NCBI GenBank assembly: GCA_023433205.1
Contig: JAEZDS010000121.1
Location: forward strand, 1 to 43,560
From: Bacteroidota bacterium
GTDB lineage: Bacteria > Bacteroidota > Bacteroidia > B-17B0 > Aurantibacillaceae
Length of the DNA: 43,560 nucleotides
Reading direction: 5' to 3'
Notes under the pieces: model-generated
What the model was told of the DNA's origin: nothing
Database searches by the model: none
What the model saw: only the letters and a program-made list of their open reading frames with translations
Position numbers and translations under genes: made by a program
Part shown: one piece after another, positions 7,769-15,786 of the stretch
How the letters are laid out: each line of letters starts with the position of its first letter
Numbering within the stretch: position 1 is the stretch's first letter

Positions 7769-8860
7769 ATGTCCAATTCGCAAATTCTCAGGTTCAACAA
7801 TACGAACCGCCAGTTTTACACAGAACTAAAAAAACGCGTCGACCTTTATTTCAAAGAAAAAAATCTCAGCAAAAGCGGTAACGTAAACATGTACGTTAAG
7901 ACGGTTTTTATGTTTGTGGCATACCTTACCCCCTACTTCCTTCTTGTATTTAATGTTTTTGACAGCCGTCTTGTGTGGTTCCTGCTTAGTATTATGATGG
8001 GGCTTTCGATGGCGGGTATCGGCCTGTGTGTTATGCACGACGCCAATCACGGCAGTTACAGCAAAAACACAAAACTGAATAAATTACTTGGATATCTCTC
8101 GATGAATCTGGTTGGTGGGTATTCACTGAACTGGAGGATACAGCACAATGTTATTCACCACACCTACACCAATGTACACGATCACGATGAGGACATCGCT
8201 CCTCCGGGCTTTATGCGTTTCGAGCCACATGCCAAACGCAAATGGATCCACAAACTACAATTTTTGTACGCCTGGTTCTTTTATGGGATGATGACCCTTA
8301 TGTGGAGCACCACGAAAGATTTCAGACAACTGATCCGTTATCACAAAAAAGGCCACCTTACAGCGGCCAAGACCACCTTTCGCAAAGAACTGATCACCCT
8401 GATCGCGTCCAAACTCATTTACCACCTTTACATGCTTCTGCCTTATTTCCTGGTAAAAGAAATGACTTTCCTCGAGTGGCTGGTGGGCTTTTTAACCATA
8501 CACTACCTGGCCGGACTTATTCTTGCCATGATCTTCCAGCCTGCACACGTGGTGGAGGAAACCGAGTTTCCTTTACCTGCCGAGAATGGCAATTTTGAAA
8601 ACCACTGGGCAGAACACCAGATGCGCACTACCATGAATTTTGCTACTGGTGATCCGGTATTTTCGTGGCTGGTTGGCGGTCTGAATTATCAGGTAGAGCA
8701 CCATTTGTTCCCTACAATCTGTCATGTACATTATCCAAAGATCTCAGCAATAGTGGAAAAAACCGCGCGTGAATTCAACGTTCCCTACAAGAAGCAACGC
8801 ACCTGGTTCGGCGCGCTGTGGTCGCATGAAATAATGCTGTGGCGCCTGGGCAGGGTCTGA
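7769..8860 (+). CDS. Membrane fatty acid desaturase (acyl-CoA/acyl-lipid type)
   Basis: A 363-residue integral-membrane di-iron desaturase that would introduce a cis double bond into acyl chains. All three histidine boxes are present: HDANH (residues 90-94), HNVIHH (126-131) and QVEHH (308-312). The QxxHH third box is typical of front-end and DesA3-like desaturases. There is no cytochrome b5 domain, so electrons must come from a separate carrier. Hydrophobic segments around residues 45-90, 165-182 and 215-258 fit a four-helix topology. Exact position specificity cannot be told from sequence. It probably adjusts membrane fluidity. It converges with the TPR gene, with 4 bases between the stop codons and no clear terminator. 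Confidence 0.9.
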   Translation: MSNSQILRFNNTNRQFYTELKKRVDLYFKEKNLSKSGNVNMYVKTVFMFVAYLTPYFLLVFNVFDSRLVWFLLSIMMGLSMAGIGLCVMHDANHGSYSKNTKLNKLLGYLSMNLVGGYSLNWRIQHNVIHHTYTNVHDHDEDIAPPGFMRFEPHAKRKWIHKLQFLYAWFFYGMMTLMWSTTKDFRQLIRYHKKGHLTAAKTTFRKELITLIASKLIYHLYMLLPYFLVKEMTFLEWLVGFLTIHYLAGLILAMIFQPAHVVEETEFPLPAENGNFENHWAEHQMRTTMNFATGDPVFSWLVGGLNYQVEHHLFPTICHVHYPKISAIVEKTAREFNVPYKKQRTWFGALWSHEIMLWRLGRV

Positions 8861-8864
8861 CAGT

Positions 8865-9773
8865 CTACTCGCACATTAACTTATTAAGCTCGGCCGCAGA
8901 TCTCTTATAACCTGCGGCTTTTGCTTTTTTAAGATCGGTGCAGGCCCCCTGCAGGTCATCCATGTACTTTTTCGCAAGCCCCCTGTAATGATACGCCTCA
9001 GAAAGGCCGGGTCTTAACTGAAGTGTTTTATCAAAATCATTCAGCGCCAGATCATCTGATCCTTTGACGAGATAGCACAATCCCCTGTCGTAGTGGTACT
9101 GCGCCAAGGGTTTGATCTTTATGGCTTCTGAGAAATCACTTATTGCATCCTCTACCCGTCCCAGCTTGTAAGCACAGAGCGCCCTCCTGTAAAGATGTTC
9201 ATGATCTTTCTTAAGCTCTACAGCCCTGTTAAGATCTTCGTATGAACGTTTAAAATCCTTCAGCTGGTAACGGGCAATACCCCTGTAATAATAGGCAAGT
9301 GAATTTGTCGCCTTAATGCTGATTGCCCAGCTTTCGTCCTGCACTGCTTCCAGATCGCGCTTCATATAAAAATAAGAGGCACCTCTGTATAAATAAGATT
9401 CCGCATGATACTTTCTCCTTTCAAGCGATCTGGTAAAGTCGTCTGCTGCTTCAGCGTACTGTCTGTTAAGGAACTTACAGAGTCCTCTTCGATAGTATAC
9501 CTCGTAGGAGTCAGCACCATACCTTATGGCTCTGCTGTAGTCGCTTACCGCACCACTGTCGTTTCGCAACGCGTACTTAACGACGCCACGCCGCAAATAC
9601 AGACTGCCTTTCCGTGGCTCCGTATGCAAAAGCTGGTTGTATAACTTTAGCGCAGAAGTATAATCGCCTGATTTGTACAAGAGCTCCGCCCGCGCCATGA
9701 GGCTATCGCTGTAGCTCTGAGCGCTGTACTGCCCCAAAAAAACCATAAAATAGAATATGGTCAGGTGCTTCAT
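8865..9773 (-). CDS. Exported tetratricopeptide-repeat protein
   Basis: A 302-residue protein with an N-terminal signal peptide (MKHLTIFYFMVFLGQYSAQS) followed by about seven to eight 34-residue TPR units covering nearly the whole mature chain. The units show the usual alternation (Y..G..Y....A..D...A), for example YYRRGLCKFLNRQYAEAADD and HYDRGLCYLVKGSDDLALND. TPR arrays bind partner proteins; no catalytic domain is present. The signal peptide places it in the periplasm or at the surface. It lies 43 bases after the BT_3928-type gene on the same strand, so it may be the last gene of that operon. The partner is unknown. Confidence 0.85.
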   Translation of the reverse strand: MKHLTIFYFMVFLGQYSAQSYSDSLMARAELLYKSGDYTSALKLYNQLLHTEPRKGSLYLRRGVVKYALRNDSGAVSDYSRAIRYGADSYEVYYRRGLCKFLNRQYAEAADDFTRSLERRKYHAESYLYRGASYFYMKRDLEAVQDESWAISIKATNSLAYYYRGIARYQLKDFKRSYEDLNRAVELKKDHEHLYRRALCAYKLGRVEDAISDFSEAIKIKPLAQYHYDRGLCYLVKGSDDLALNDFDKTLQLRPGLSEAYHYRGLAKKYMDDLQGACTDLKKAKAAGYKRSAAELNKLMCE

Positions 9774-9816
9774 AACCTAAAGATAATGGAATTCCTTCAG
9801 GCGCCAACACATCCCG

Positions 9817-11148
9817 CTACTTCATGTGTTCCTCTTTTACTTCACTGAACCCCGGAAAGTTGTTATGGTGCCAGTTGGCAATCACGGTTCCTTTCTTCAT
9901 CAGCATTAAACCGGGATTACTTCTGATCATGGTTTTCAGCACAGTGTTATCAACAGTCACAAAATCATACAGCGCATTGTGCTCATGTTTAAAGGCATCT
10001 ATTTCGGAGGGGCCACTGGCGGTAAAAGCGTAAACTTTATATCCTTCAGAGGTAGCATGCTTATAAAGATCGTTGATCTGCGCCATCAGATCTTTATCGT
10101 TCTCTGTCTTTTTTAATTCATGCATGATCAACCAGAAACTGTAGCCCTCGTCGTTCAACAACTCAGAAGTAACATCATCTCCATCAAGATCGGTTACCGT
10201 AAAATCGGTGATGCGCGGCGGATTTACAGCCTCACTTACAAGATGGTTGTCTGTAGCGAACCATCTCCAGGTCAGGGTGTCTTCCCATATTTTAGAAGAC
10301 ATGTATTCTTCCTGCGTGAAACTTACTTTATCTCCTGTCTGAATATTCTCATAAACCAGATGGGTTTCGTACACGGGGTCAATATAACCCTCTCCTTTTT
10401 GCATATTAAGCGCAATGTTCTCTCCCGGTGCGTAGGCTCTGAAATCGAGGGGCGGCAGATTGCGGTACGCATAAACAGGGAACCCTACAGCGAATACAAG
10501 GCCCAGCATAAAAACAGTATTATTCACCATGTTCGCAAACAAGGGCCTGATATTCTTTTTGCCTGCAAACAACAAAGCTATCAGTACCATCAATGCCACA
10601 TCTTTCCAGAAGCTCTCCCAGGGCTTAAGCGGGAGAAAATCGCCAAAACAGCCGCAGTGTGTTACCTTATTGTAACAGGCCGAATAGAACGTAAGAAACG
10701 TGAAAAATGCGATCTGTGCAAAAAGCAGCCATAAAGTGAGCTCACGTTTATAACCTATAAGCAGCATTATACCAAGGATTATCTCACTGGCGCAGATGAT
10801 AATTGCCAGTGGCAGTGAAGCATGAGCGAAATATTCGAAAAACGCCAACCCGGTGTCGGCCTTAAACACCTCAAAATACTCTTCGAGCTTGTAACTGAAA
10901 CCAAGTGGATCGTTCGCTTTTATAAATCCGGAAAAAACAAAAAGTCCGCCTGTGAGGAACCGCGCCACATGCGTAAGCAGTTTTATTTTTGAGATCGGTC
11001 CCGAAAAATTAATGATCAGCAGCAGCACCAGCAGTAATACTGCCAGGGTGGTTTTGCTGAAACAGGGAGGACAGATCAGATAAATAAAAAGCGCCAGGGC
11101 AACCGACCAGATCAGCCTGAACAATGGTGATGCTAAAAAATTTTTCAT
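9817..11148 (-). CDS. BT_3928 family membrane protein (DoxX/MauE-like plus C-terminal domain)
   Basis: A 443-residue protein. Residues 1 to about 225 contain seven or so transmembrane helices of the DoxX/MauE type. A family hallmark FSGFIKANDPLGFSYKLEEY is near residues 78-97, and a Cys-Gly-Cys motif (THCGCFGDFLPLKPW) recalls MauE-like proteins linked to disulfide handling. The C-terminal half is soluble, with strands of a thioredoxin-like or peroxiredoxin-like fold (FWLIMHEL, GYKVYAFTAS, LMLMKKGTVIANWHH) but no CxxC. The family is widespread in Bacteroidota and its function is not established. It follows DUF1599 by 65 bases on the same strand. I infer a role in envelope redox or transport. 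Confidence 0.85.
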   Translation of the reverse strand: MKNFLASPLFRLIWSVALALFIYLICPPCFSKTTLAVLLLVLLLIINFSGPISKIKLLTHVARFLTGGLFVFSGFIKANDPLGFSYKLEEYFEVFKADTGLAFFEYFAHASLPLAIIICASEIILGIMLLIGYKRELTLWLLFAQIAFFTFLTFYSACYNKVTHCGCFGDFLPLKPWESFWKDVALMVLIALLFAGKKNIRPLFANMVNNTVFMLGLVFAVGFPVYAYRNLPPLDFRAYAPGENIALNMQKGEGYIDPVYETHLVYENIQTGDKVSFTQEEYMSSKIWEDTLTWRWFATDNHLVSEAVNPPRITDFTVTDLDGDDVTSELLNDEGYSFWLIMHELKKTENDKDLMAQINDLYKHATSEGYKVYAFTASGPSEIDAFKHEHNALYDFVTVDNTVLKTMIRSNPGLMLMKKGTVIANWHHNNFPGFSEVKEEHMK

Positions 11149-11213
11149 AGGGGTTTGTGTGAGTCAGATAAAATTAAAACATAGCTTTTCCGGAGCCACC
11201 GCTTTTATATCTT

Positions 11214-11756
11214 TTAACTATTGCGGTCCAGCTTTATAAGGGCGAAAACAGCGTAATTGATCATGTCCATATAATTGGCCTCAATACCTTCGCTTATAAG
11301 CGTTTTGCCTTTATTGTCCTCGATCTGTTTCACCCTGAATATCTTCATGAGGATAAGGTCGGTAAGCGACTCCATGCGCATATCGCGCCAGGCCTCTCCG
11401 TAATCGTGGTTTTTGTCCTCCATCAGCTGCTTAGTGCGTTCCTGGTGCCGGGTATACAACTCCGAAACTTCCTCGAAGGGCAGTTCCATCCTGGAGTCGT
11501 TACACAATTCGATCTGAATAAGGGCGATAAGACAATAATTCACAATTCCCACATACTCTCCGCGGATGTCGTCCTCCACCTTTTGTTGTCCCTTTTCTTC
11601 TATACTCTTTATCCGCTGGGCTTTTATAAAGATCTGATCTGTAAGCGAGCGTGGTCTGAGGTTACGCCAGGCCGTGCCGTAATCTTTCATTTTCTTTAAA
11701 AAGATATCTTTGCAAAGAGAGATAACCGCGTCGTACTGCTGCGAAGTGGATTGCAT
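11214..11756 (-). CDS. DUF1599 domain protein
   Basis: A 180-residue cytoplasmic protein made of two similar helical halves. Each half contains the DUF1599 signature: KMKDYGTAWRNLRPRSLTDQ (about residues 22-41), and in the second half DKNHDYGEAWRDMRMESLTD. Each half is followed by a K..RI/V.QIE segment and a helix ending YxxxINYxxxALI. The internal duplication suggests an all-alpha fold like MazG-type pyrophosphatases, but that is inference. The start at 11756 is chosen because it matches the usual N-terminus of the family; an in-frame upstream ATG would extend into folP. It diverges from folP with one base between the two start codons. Confidence 0.9.
   Translation of the reverse strand: MQSTSQQYDAVISLCKDIFLKKMKDYGTAWRNLRPRSLTDQIFIKAQRIKSIEEKGQQKVEDDIRGEYVGIVNYCLIALIQIELCNDSRMELPFEEVSELYTRHQERTKQLMEDKNHDYGEAWRDMRMESLTDLILMKIFRVKQIEDNKGKTLISEGIEANYMDMINYAVFALIKLDRNS
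11705..11712 (+). promoter_or_regulatory. Predicted -7 element for folP, inside DUF1599
   Basis: TATCTTTG, a perfect TAnnTTTG match 45 bases upstream of the folP ATG. It lies inside the coding part of the divergent DUF1599 gene. It overlaps a 12-base perfect palindrome TCTTTGCAAAGA at 11707-11718. No TTG at the usual -33 spacing. Confidence 0.5.
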
Positions 11757-11757
11757 A

Positions 11758-12615
11758 ATGAGCACTAAAAGTAAAGAAATTCCCGCAACTGCATATTCCT
11801 GCAACCGCAAATTGCTAACATTCGCGCGGCCGCTCATAATGGCCATTGTGAACCTTACACCCGACAGCTTTTACGACGGGGGCAAATTCAGCACTGAAGA
11901 AGACGTTTTACGAGATGTAGAGCAAAAAATCAGGGCGGGTGCCAACATCATTGATCTGGGTGCTGCCTCCTCACGCCCTGGTTCGGCATCTCCCGGCGCT
12001 GACGAAGAATGGAGAAGGCTTCAACCTGCCCTTGCAACAGTAAGAAAGGAATTCCCGGAAGTTTTTGTCAGCGTAGATACCTACTACTCCCGGGTGGCGC
12101 GTAACGCTGCCTCAGAAGGCGCCGACATCATCAACGATATAAGCGGTGCGGTACTTGATCCCGAAATGGCAAAAACAGTCTGCGAAATTGATCTGCCATT
12201 TATTTTAATGCACATGGATGGCAGTCCGGCAACAATGCAGCAAAACAAGCCCTATGAGGATGTGGTGAATGAGGTGTTCAGCTCACTGCAGCAGCGATGT
12301 TTTGAGTTCGAACAAAAAGGTTTCAGCAAGATCATCGTCGACCCGGGTTTCGGTTTTGGAAAAAGTCTGGCTAACAATTATGAACTTCTGAAAAACCTAC
12401 ATCGTTTTTCCGAACTGAATTATCCGGTGATGGCCGGCCTATCCCGTAAAAGTATGATCAGCAAAATTACCGGCACAAATCCGGTTACAGCCCTCAACGG
12501 CACCACCGTTTTAAATACCCTTGCGGTACTTAATGGCGCATCGCTGATAAGGGTTCACGATGTGGCTGAAGCAAAGCAGGTTGTGGAACTGCTTGAATTT
12601 TATAAGTCTGTTTAA
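11758..12615 (+). CDS. folP: Dihydropteroate synthase
   Basis: Folate-pathway enzyme that joins 6-hydroxymethyl-dihydropterin pyrophosphate and p-aminobenzoate to dihydropteroate; the target of sulfonamides. A 285-residue TIM-barrel protein with the hallmark NLTPDSFYDGG at residues 32-42 and the sulfonamide-region motif ASSRPGS near 70-76. It also has SVDTYYSRVA, NDISG, DPGFGFGKS and GLSRKSMI. The start at 11758 is favoured: it gives the short N-terminus usual for the family, while the more upstream in-frame ATG at 11710 lies almost on the predicted promoter. It is followed one base later by the DUF4159 gene, so the two are probably one transcript. Nothing in the sequence suggests loss of function. 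Confidence 0.96.
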   Translation: MSTKSKEIPATAYSCNRKLLTFARPLIMAIVNLTPDSFYDGGKFSTEEDVLRDVEQKIRAGANIIDLGAASSRPGSASPGADEEWRRLQPALATVRKEFPEVFVSVDTYYSRVARNAASEGADIINDISGAVLDPEMAKTVCEIDLPFILMHMDGSPATMQQNKPYEDVVNEVFSSLQQRCFEFEQKGFSKIIVDPGFGFGKSLANNYELLKNLHRFSELNYPVMAGLSRKSMISKITGTNPVTALNGTTVLNTLAVLNGASLIRVHDVAEAKQVVELLEFYKSV

Positions 12616-12616
12616 G

Positions 12617-13300
12617 ATGAAAAAAAAACTTAGGATCATAATTTTACCGGTTCTGGCCCTGCTGTTATGCGGAGGTTTTGCGGGACGTGCCCCTCACGCC
12701 TATCAGATAGCTCTCCTTAAATATAACGGCGGCGGCGACTGGTATGCCAACCTCGAAACGTCGCTGCCAAACCTGATAAGGTTCTGCAACGAGCAGCTCA
12801 AGACCAGCATCAATCCCGAACAGGCTATTGTGGAGGCCGGCAGTAATGAGCTTTTTAACTATCCTTTTATACACATGACCGGACATGGTAACGTGATCTT
12901 TTCTACGCAGGAAGCTGAAAACCTGAGGAACTACCTTATCGCTGGAGGCTTCTTGCACATCAGCGATAATTACGGGATGGATAAATTTATAAGGCCGCAG
13001 CTGAAAAAGATCTTCCCCGAACTTGACCTTGTTGAGCTGCCTTTCGACCATCCTGTTTATCACCAGAAATTCAGTTTCCCAAAAGGACTGCCAAAGATCC
13101 ATGAACACGAAAATCAGGCACCACAGGGTTTAGGTATTATTTACAAAGGACGCCTGGTTTGTTTTTATGATTTTGAATGTGATCTCGGAGACGGTTGGGA
13201 GAGTGCGGAAATTCACAATAACAGTCAGACCACCCGCGAAAAGGCCCTGCAAATGGGCGCAAACCTCATTTCCTACGCTTTAACAGGCATAGAACCCTGA
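12617..13300 (+). CDS. DUF4159 domain exported protein
   Basis: A 227-residue protein with an N-terminal signal peptide or membrane anchor (KKKLRIIILPVLALLLCGG) and a DUF4159 domain over the remainder. Visible family motifs: IALLKYNGGGDWYAN near residues 33-47, then FIHMTGHGNV, LRNYLIAGGFLHISDNYGMD and GDGWE. The fold is thought to be like a class I glutamine amidotransferase, but no function is established. The ATG at 12617 is one base past the folP stop, and an upstream in-frame ATG inside folP is unlikely. Exported proteins of this family occur with VWA and Bat-type proteins in other bacteria; a VWA protein lies at 5.3-7.4 kb here but not adjacent. Confidence 0.85.
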   Translation: MKKKLRIIILPVLALLLCGGFAGRAPHAYQIALLKYNGGGDWYANLETSLPNLIRFCNEQLKTSINPEQAIVEAGSNELFNYPFIHMTGHGNVIFSTQEAENLRNYLIAGGFLHISDNYGMDKFIRPQLKKIFPELDLVELPFDHPVYHQKFSFPKGLPKIHEHENQAPQGLGIIYKGRLVCFYDFECDLGDGWESAEIHNNSQTTREKALQMGANLISYALTGIEP

Positions 13301-13360
13301 CAGAAGCCGGTTTTTTTACCGTGTAAGTTCTTTGAGCGGGATTTTTACTAACTTTAATAT

Positions 13361-14149
13361 ATGCGCTTTAGCAGCATAAAATATCTTCTGCTACTGATTA
13401 TTCCGCTTCCGTTCTATTCTCAGGAGACCTATCTCGAATATGAACTGATGCCACAGGGAGGTAAATTTCAGTTTGAGCAGGTGATTGAAACGCAGTTGAG
13501 CCTGCCGGAAGTACTGCTTACAAAAAATTTCGCGGTTGAAGTAAAGACCAACTTCTCACTTGACAGTGCCGGACGCGCAACTGATCTGGTAATTAAGGGA
13601 ACAAACAACAATTTGCTGAAAAAAGAGATCAGCAGGCTGATGTCGTTTTACCGCTTTAACAGAACCAGCCTTTCTTTTGCAGGCCCGCAGCCTTATTTTC
13701 TGGTCTTTAGTCTGTCAACCGCCAAATACAAACGATATCTTAAACAGCGCAGCAGGGCCAGAATTAAAATGCCGGCACTCTGCGATACCAGCCTGGCAGT
13801 AGTTTCACGCGCGGACAGGTCGCCGGCATATTACAGAAACGACCATAAGGGTCTGGCTGAGTACATTCTTTCAGATATAAATTATCCTCCGCTGGCCCGC
13901 GAAAACTCCATTCAGGGAACCGTAGTGCTTGAGTTTATTGTAGAGACAAATGGTTTTGTTACAGGCATTAGCGCAAAAAAACCTGTAGGAGGGGGCTGCA
14001 CAGAGGAAGCAATAAGACTGATAAGAGAAACCCGGTGGAACCCTGCTGTTGTTGGCGACAAAGCTGTTCGCTACCGCATGGAATATCCTATCACTTTTTC
14101 GCTTAGAATTGCCGGCAACGATGTACATCCCTCTTCGGTGGGCAACTGA
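13361..14149 (+). CDS. TonB C-terminal domain protein with cleavable signal peptide
   Basis: A 262-residue protein. The N-terminus (MRFSSIKYLLLLIIPLPFYSQ) reads as a signal peptide, not as the long uncleaved anchor of classical TonB. Residues about 25-130 are a poorly conserved beta-rich part with a weak TonB-like pattern (LTKNFAVEVKTNFSLDSAGRATD). The C-terminal 95 residues are a clear TonB_C domain: INYPPLARENSIQGTVVLEF, then GGCTEEAIRLIRETRWNPA and YRMEYPITFSL. There is no Pro-rich spacer. Such proteins in Bacteroidota may not energise receptors at all. A thioredoxin-like gene starts 5 bases after its stop, so they are probably co-expressed. Confidence 0.85.
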   Translation: MRFSSIKYLLLLIIPLPFYSQETYLEYELMPQGGKFQFEQVIETQLSLPEVLLTKNFAVEVKTNFSLDSAGRATDLVIKGTNNNLLKKEISRLMSFYRFNRTSLSFAGPQPYFLVFSLSTAKYKRYLKQRSRARIKMPALCDTSLAVVSRADRSPAYYRNDHKGLAEYILSDINYPPLARENSIQGTVVLEFIVETNGFVTGISAKKPVGGGCTEEAIRLIRETRWNPAVVGDKAVRYRMEYPITFSLRIAGNDVHPSSVGN

Positions 14150-14154
14150 TTGTG

Positions 14155-14721
14155 ATGAGAGGGAACACTTTTATAAAAGCGTTCGGCCTTGTTACTCTGT
14201 TCCTGTTATTTTCACGTTTTTCCGATGATCCTTCTTCGCTGGTCAACGGTACGGTTCCTTCATTTACTGTAATGGCGACCGACTCAACGGTAATTGATAA
14301 AGATTTTTTTCATTCAAAGGCCACCATCATCAATTTCTACTCATGGGCCTGCATTCCTTGTCGCCAGGAAATAGGGATGCTAATAAAACTTGCATCCGAG
14401 TTCGATGTTACAGAAATAAGCATACTCATCATTACAACCGATAACCCGAAAAAGATCCTGAAACACTTCTCTGATAAAAATGATGGAGACAATGCCGCAA
14501 AAAAATTCGCTATCGAAGCGAACAAGATCAAAATAGTTTCAGACGCTGACCGTGCTCTTTACAGTAAATTTCACGTAAGGCCCACTCCGGCGACTTTTTT
14601 TATAGATGATAAAGGAATAATTCGTGAGTATTTCCTGGGTTTTCCAGATCATCAGGATGACGCAGATCTTCTTTACCGGGCATTTAAAGAAAAAGTGCAG
14701 AATATTCTCTTCCGGAGGTGA
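14155..14721 (+). CDS. TlpA/thioredoxin-like exported protein
   Basis: A 188-residue thioredoxin-fold protein with an N-terminal hydrophobic segment (residues 8-21) that should export or anchor it in the periplasm. The active site WACIPC has Cys66 and Cys69, and the cis-proline loop is RPTPATFFID near residues 142-151. An inserted helix-rich stretch between is typical of TlpA/ResA-like proteins. Probable role: reduction of disulfides in exported proteins, or cytochrome maturation; the exact substrate is unknown. A GTG at 14152 directly before the ATG could be an alternative start. It follows the TonB-domain gene with 5 bases between. Confidence 0.85.
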   Translation: MRGNTFIKAFGLVTLFLLFSRFSDDPSSLVNGTVPSFTVMATDSTVIDKDFFHSKATIINFYSWACIPCRQEIGMLIKLASEFDVTEISILIITTDNPKKILKHFSDKNDGDNAAKKFAIEANKIKIVSDADRALYSKFHVRPTPATFFIDDKGIIREYFLGFPDHQDDADLLYRAFKEKVQNILFRR

Positions 14722-14778
14722 TTGGTGGTTCTGATACCGGGAAAAGATACGCATCAGCACACTGGATCATACTGATTT

Positions 14779-15207
14779 TTAATCAGGGATCAACTCATAA
14801 ATGCGCAGCGCTTCGTTCTCCTTTATTCTCATGGTTTTCTCCTCAGCGGCGGTTTTATCCTTGTAACCACAAAGATGAAATACTCCATGTATAATTACGC
14901 GGCGCAGCTCATCTTCAAAACCGCTTTTGAACTTCCCGGCGTTATCTTTTACCCTGTCAACACTTATCATGATATCACCTGATACTTTTAAACCTTCAGT
15001 CTGGTCAAAGGTGATGATATCGGTGTAAGTATCGTGTGAAAGATATTGCAGATTTACTTCATGTAAATGTTCGTCGGAGGTAAAAACAAAATTGATCTCC
15101 CCCTCTTTTTTTCCCTCTTGTTTTAGCACGCGCCGAATCCAGGCCTTTATTCTCATACGACCTGGCAGTCTCAGCGCAATATCCTTATTCTGAAAAGTAA
15201 TGGCCAT
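14779..15207 (-). CDS. ybeY: Endoribonuclease YbeY (16S rRNA maturation)
   Basis: Zinc-dependent single-strand endoribonuclease that takes part in 3' maturation of 16S rRNA and ribosome quality control. The 142-residue chain has the family core: YLSHDTYTDIITFD (about residues 55-68), SGDIMIS and IHGVFHLCGYKDK. The zinc motif keeps His107 and His111, but the third ligand position of the usual HGxLHLxGxDH is Asp117 here. As I recall, this form is common in Bacteroidota, so it is probably active. It lies 3 bases after the preceding lipoprotein gene, in a serS-lipoprotein-ybeY operon. Confidence 0.93.
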   Translation of the reverse strand: MAITFQNKDIALRLPGRMRIKAWIRRVLKQEGKKEGEINFVFTSDEHLHEVNLQYLSHDTYTDIITFDQTEGLKVSGDIMISVDRVKDNAGKFKSGFEDELRRVIIHGVFHLCGYKDKTAAEEKTMRIKENEALRIYELIPD

Positions 15208-15210
15208 AGG

Positions 15211-15786
15211 TCAGTGTGTATTCTGTGCCAGATTCTGTGGCACACGATAGTTGTACTTTCTCAATACTTTTTGCACTGCAGGAAATGAAAGTTGATAGTC
15301 GAGTTTGGCTTGTTCTAACGTGGCCTGTAAAGAAGTGTAAGCCGCAAGAAATTCAGTGCATGAATTTTTTTCTGACGTTAAATGTACCTTGAATTCATCA
15401 GGCGTCCTTTTGCGTGCGCGGACGTCATCTAAAAGCGCCATCAGCTGCCTTCTCAATAACGCGCTCCGGTACAAAAGTACTTGTCTGTTATAGGAACAAA
15501 CTTTAAGCTGCTCCCCGCTGCTACCGAAACGTTGCAGATCATTGGCCTCAACTGTAGTTAAAGTATCCTCAAAAAAGTCTTCAATAAATTGGTGGTAGGC
15601 TGCCTGCTGGTTCATGATTACAGTCAGCTGAGCTGTATCGGTTTTCAGCAGCTGCTCTTCGGCTCGTATTATGACCGAAGCCAGACTATCCACCTCTTCT
15701 TCAAGCGGCCTGTAAGTGCTTTTTTCTGCGCAACCTGAAATAAAACAAGCAGAGAAGAGAAACACTATCAGGCTTTTTACCAACAT
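15211..15786 (-). CDS. Helical lipoprotein of unknown function
   Basis: A 191-residue lipoprotein with signal peptide and lipobox (Phe-Ile-Ser-Gly-Cys19). The mature chain is strongly alpha-helical and charged, with heptad-like leucine patterns (about residues 30-60 and 95-175), suggesting a helical bundle or coiled coil. Two further cysteines lie in the mature part (VCSYNRQVLLYRSALLRR and KNSCTEF). I do not recognise a family. The start overlaps the serS stop by one base (TGATG), and ybeY follows 3 bases later, so all three are probably one operon. The residues after Cys are Ala-Glu-Lys-Ser, not a strong surface-export signal. Confidence 0.8.
   Translation of the reverse strand: MLVKSLIVFLFSACFISGCAEKSTYRPLEEEVDSLASVIIRAEEQLLKTDTAQLTVIMNQQAAYHQFIEDFFEDTLTTVEANDLQRFGSSGEQLKVCSYNRQVLLYRSALLRRQLMALLDDVRARKRTPDEFKVHLTSEKNSCTEFLAAYTSLQATLEQAKLDYQLSFPAVQKVLRKYNYRVPQNLAQNTH

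Noticed and set aside
10120..10734. 204-residue plus-strand frame opposite the BT_3928-type gene
   Set aside because: Antisense shadow of a well-supported membrane protein; no domain, no promoter.
12665..13108. 147-residue open frame on the minus strand inside the DUF4159 gene
   Set aside because: The opposite strand carries a clear family member with a signal peptide; the antisense frame has no recognisable features.
13349..13356. TAACTTTA as a promoter for the TonB-domain gene
   Set aside because: Imperfect -7 match and only 4 bases from the ATG; too weak to list as a feature.
14772..14786. CTGAT/ATCAG hairpin between the thioredoxin-like gene and ybeY
   Set aside because: Only a 5-bp A/T-rich stem, overlapping the ybeY stop and without a T-run; not convincing as a terminator.
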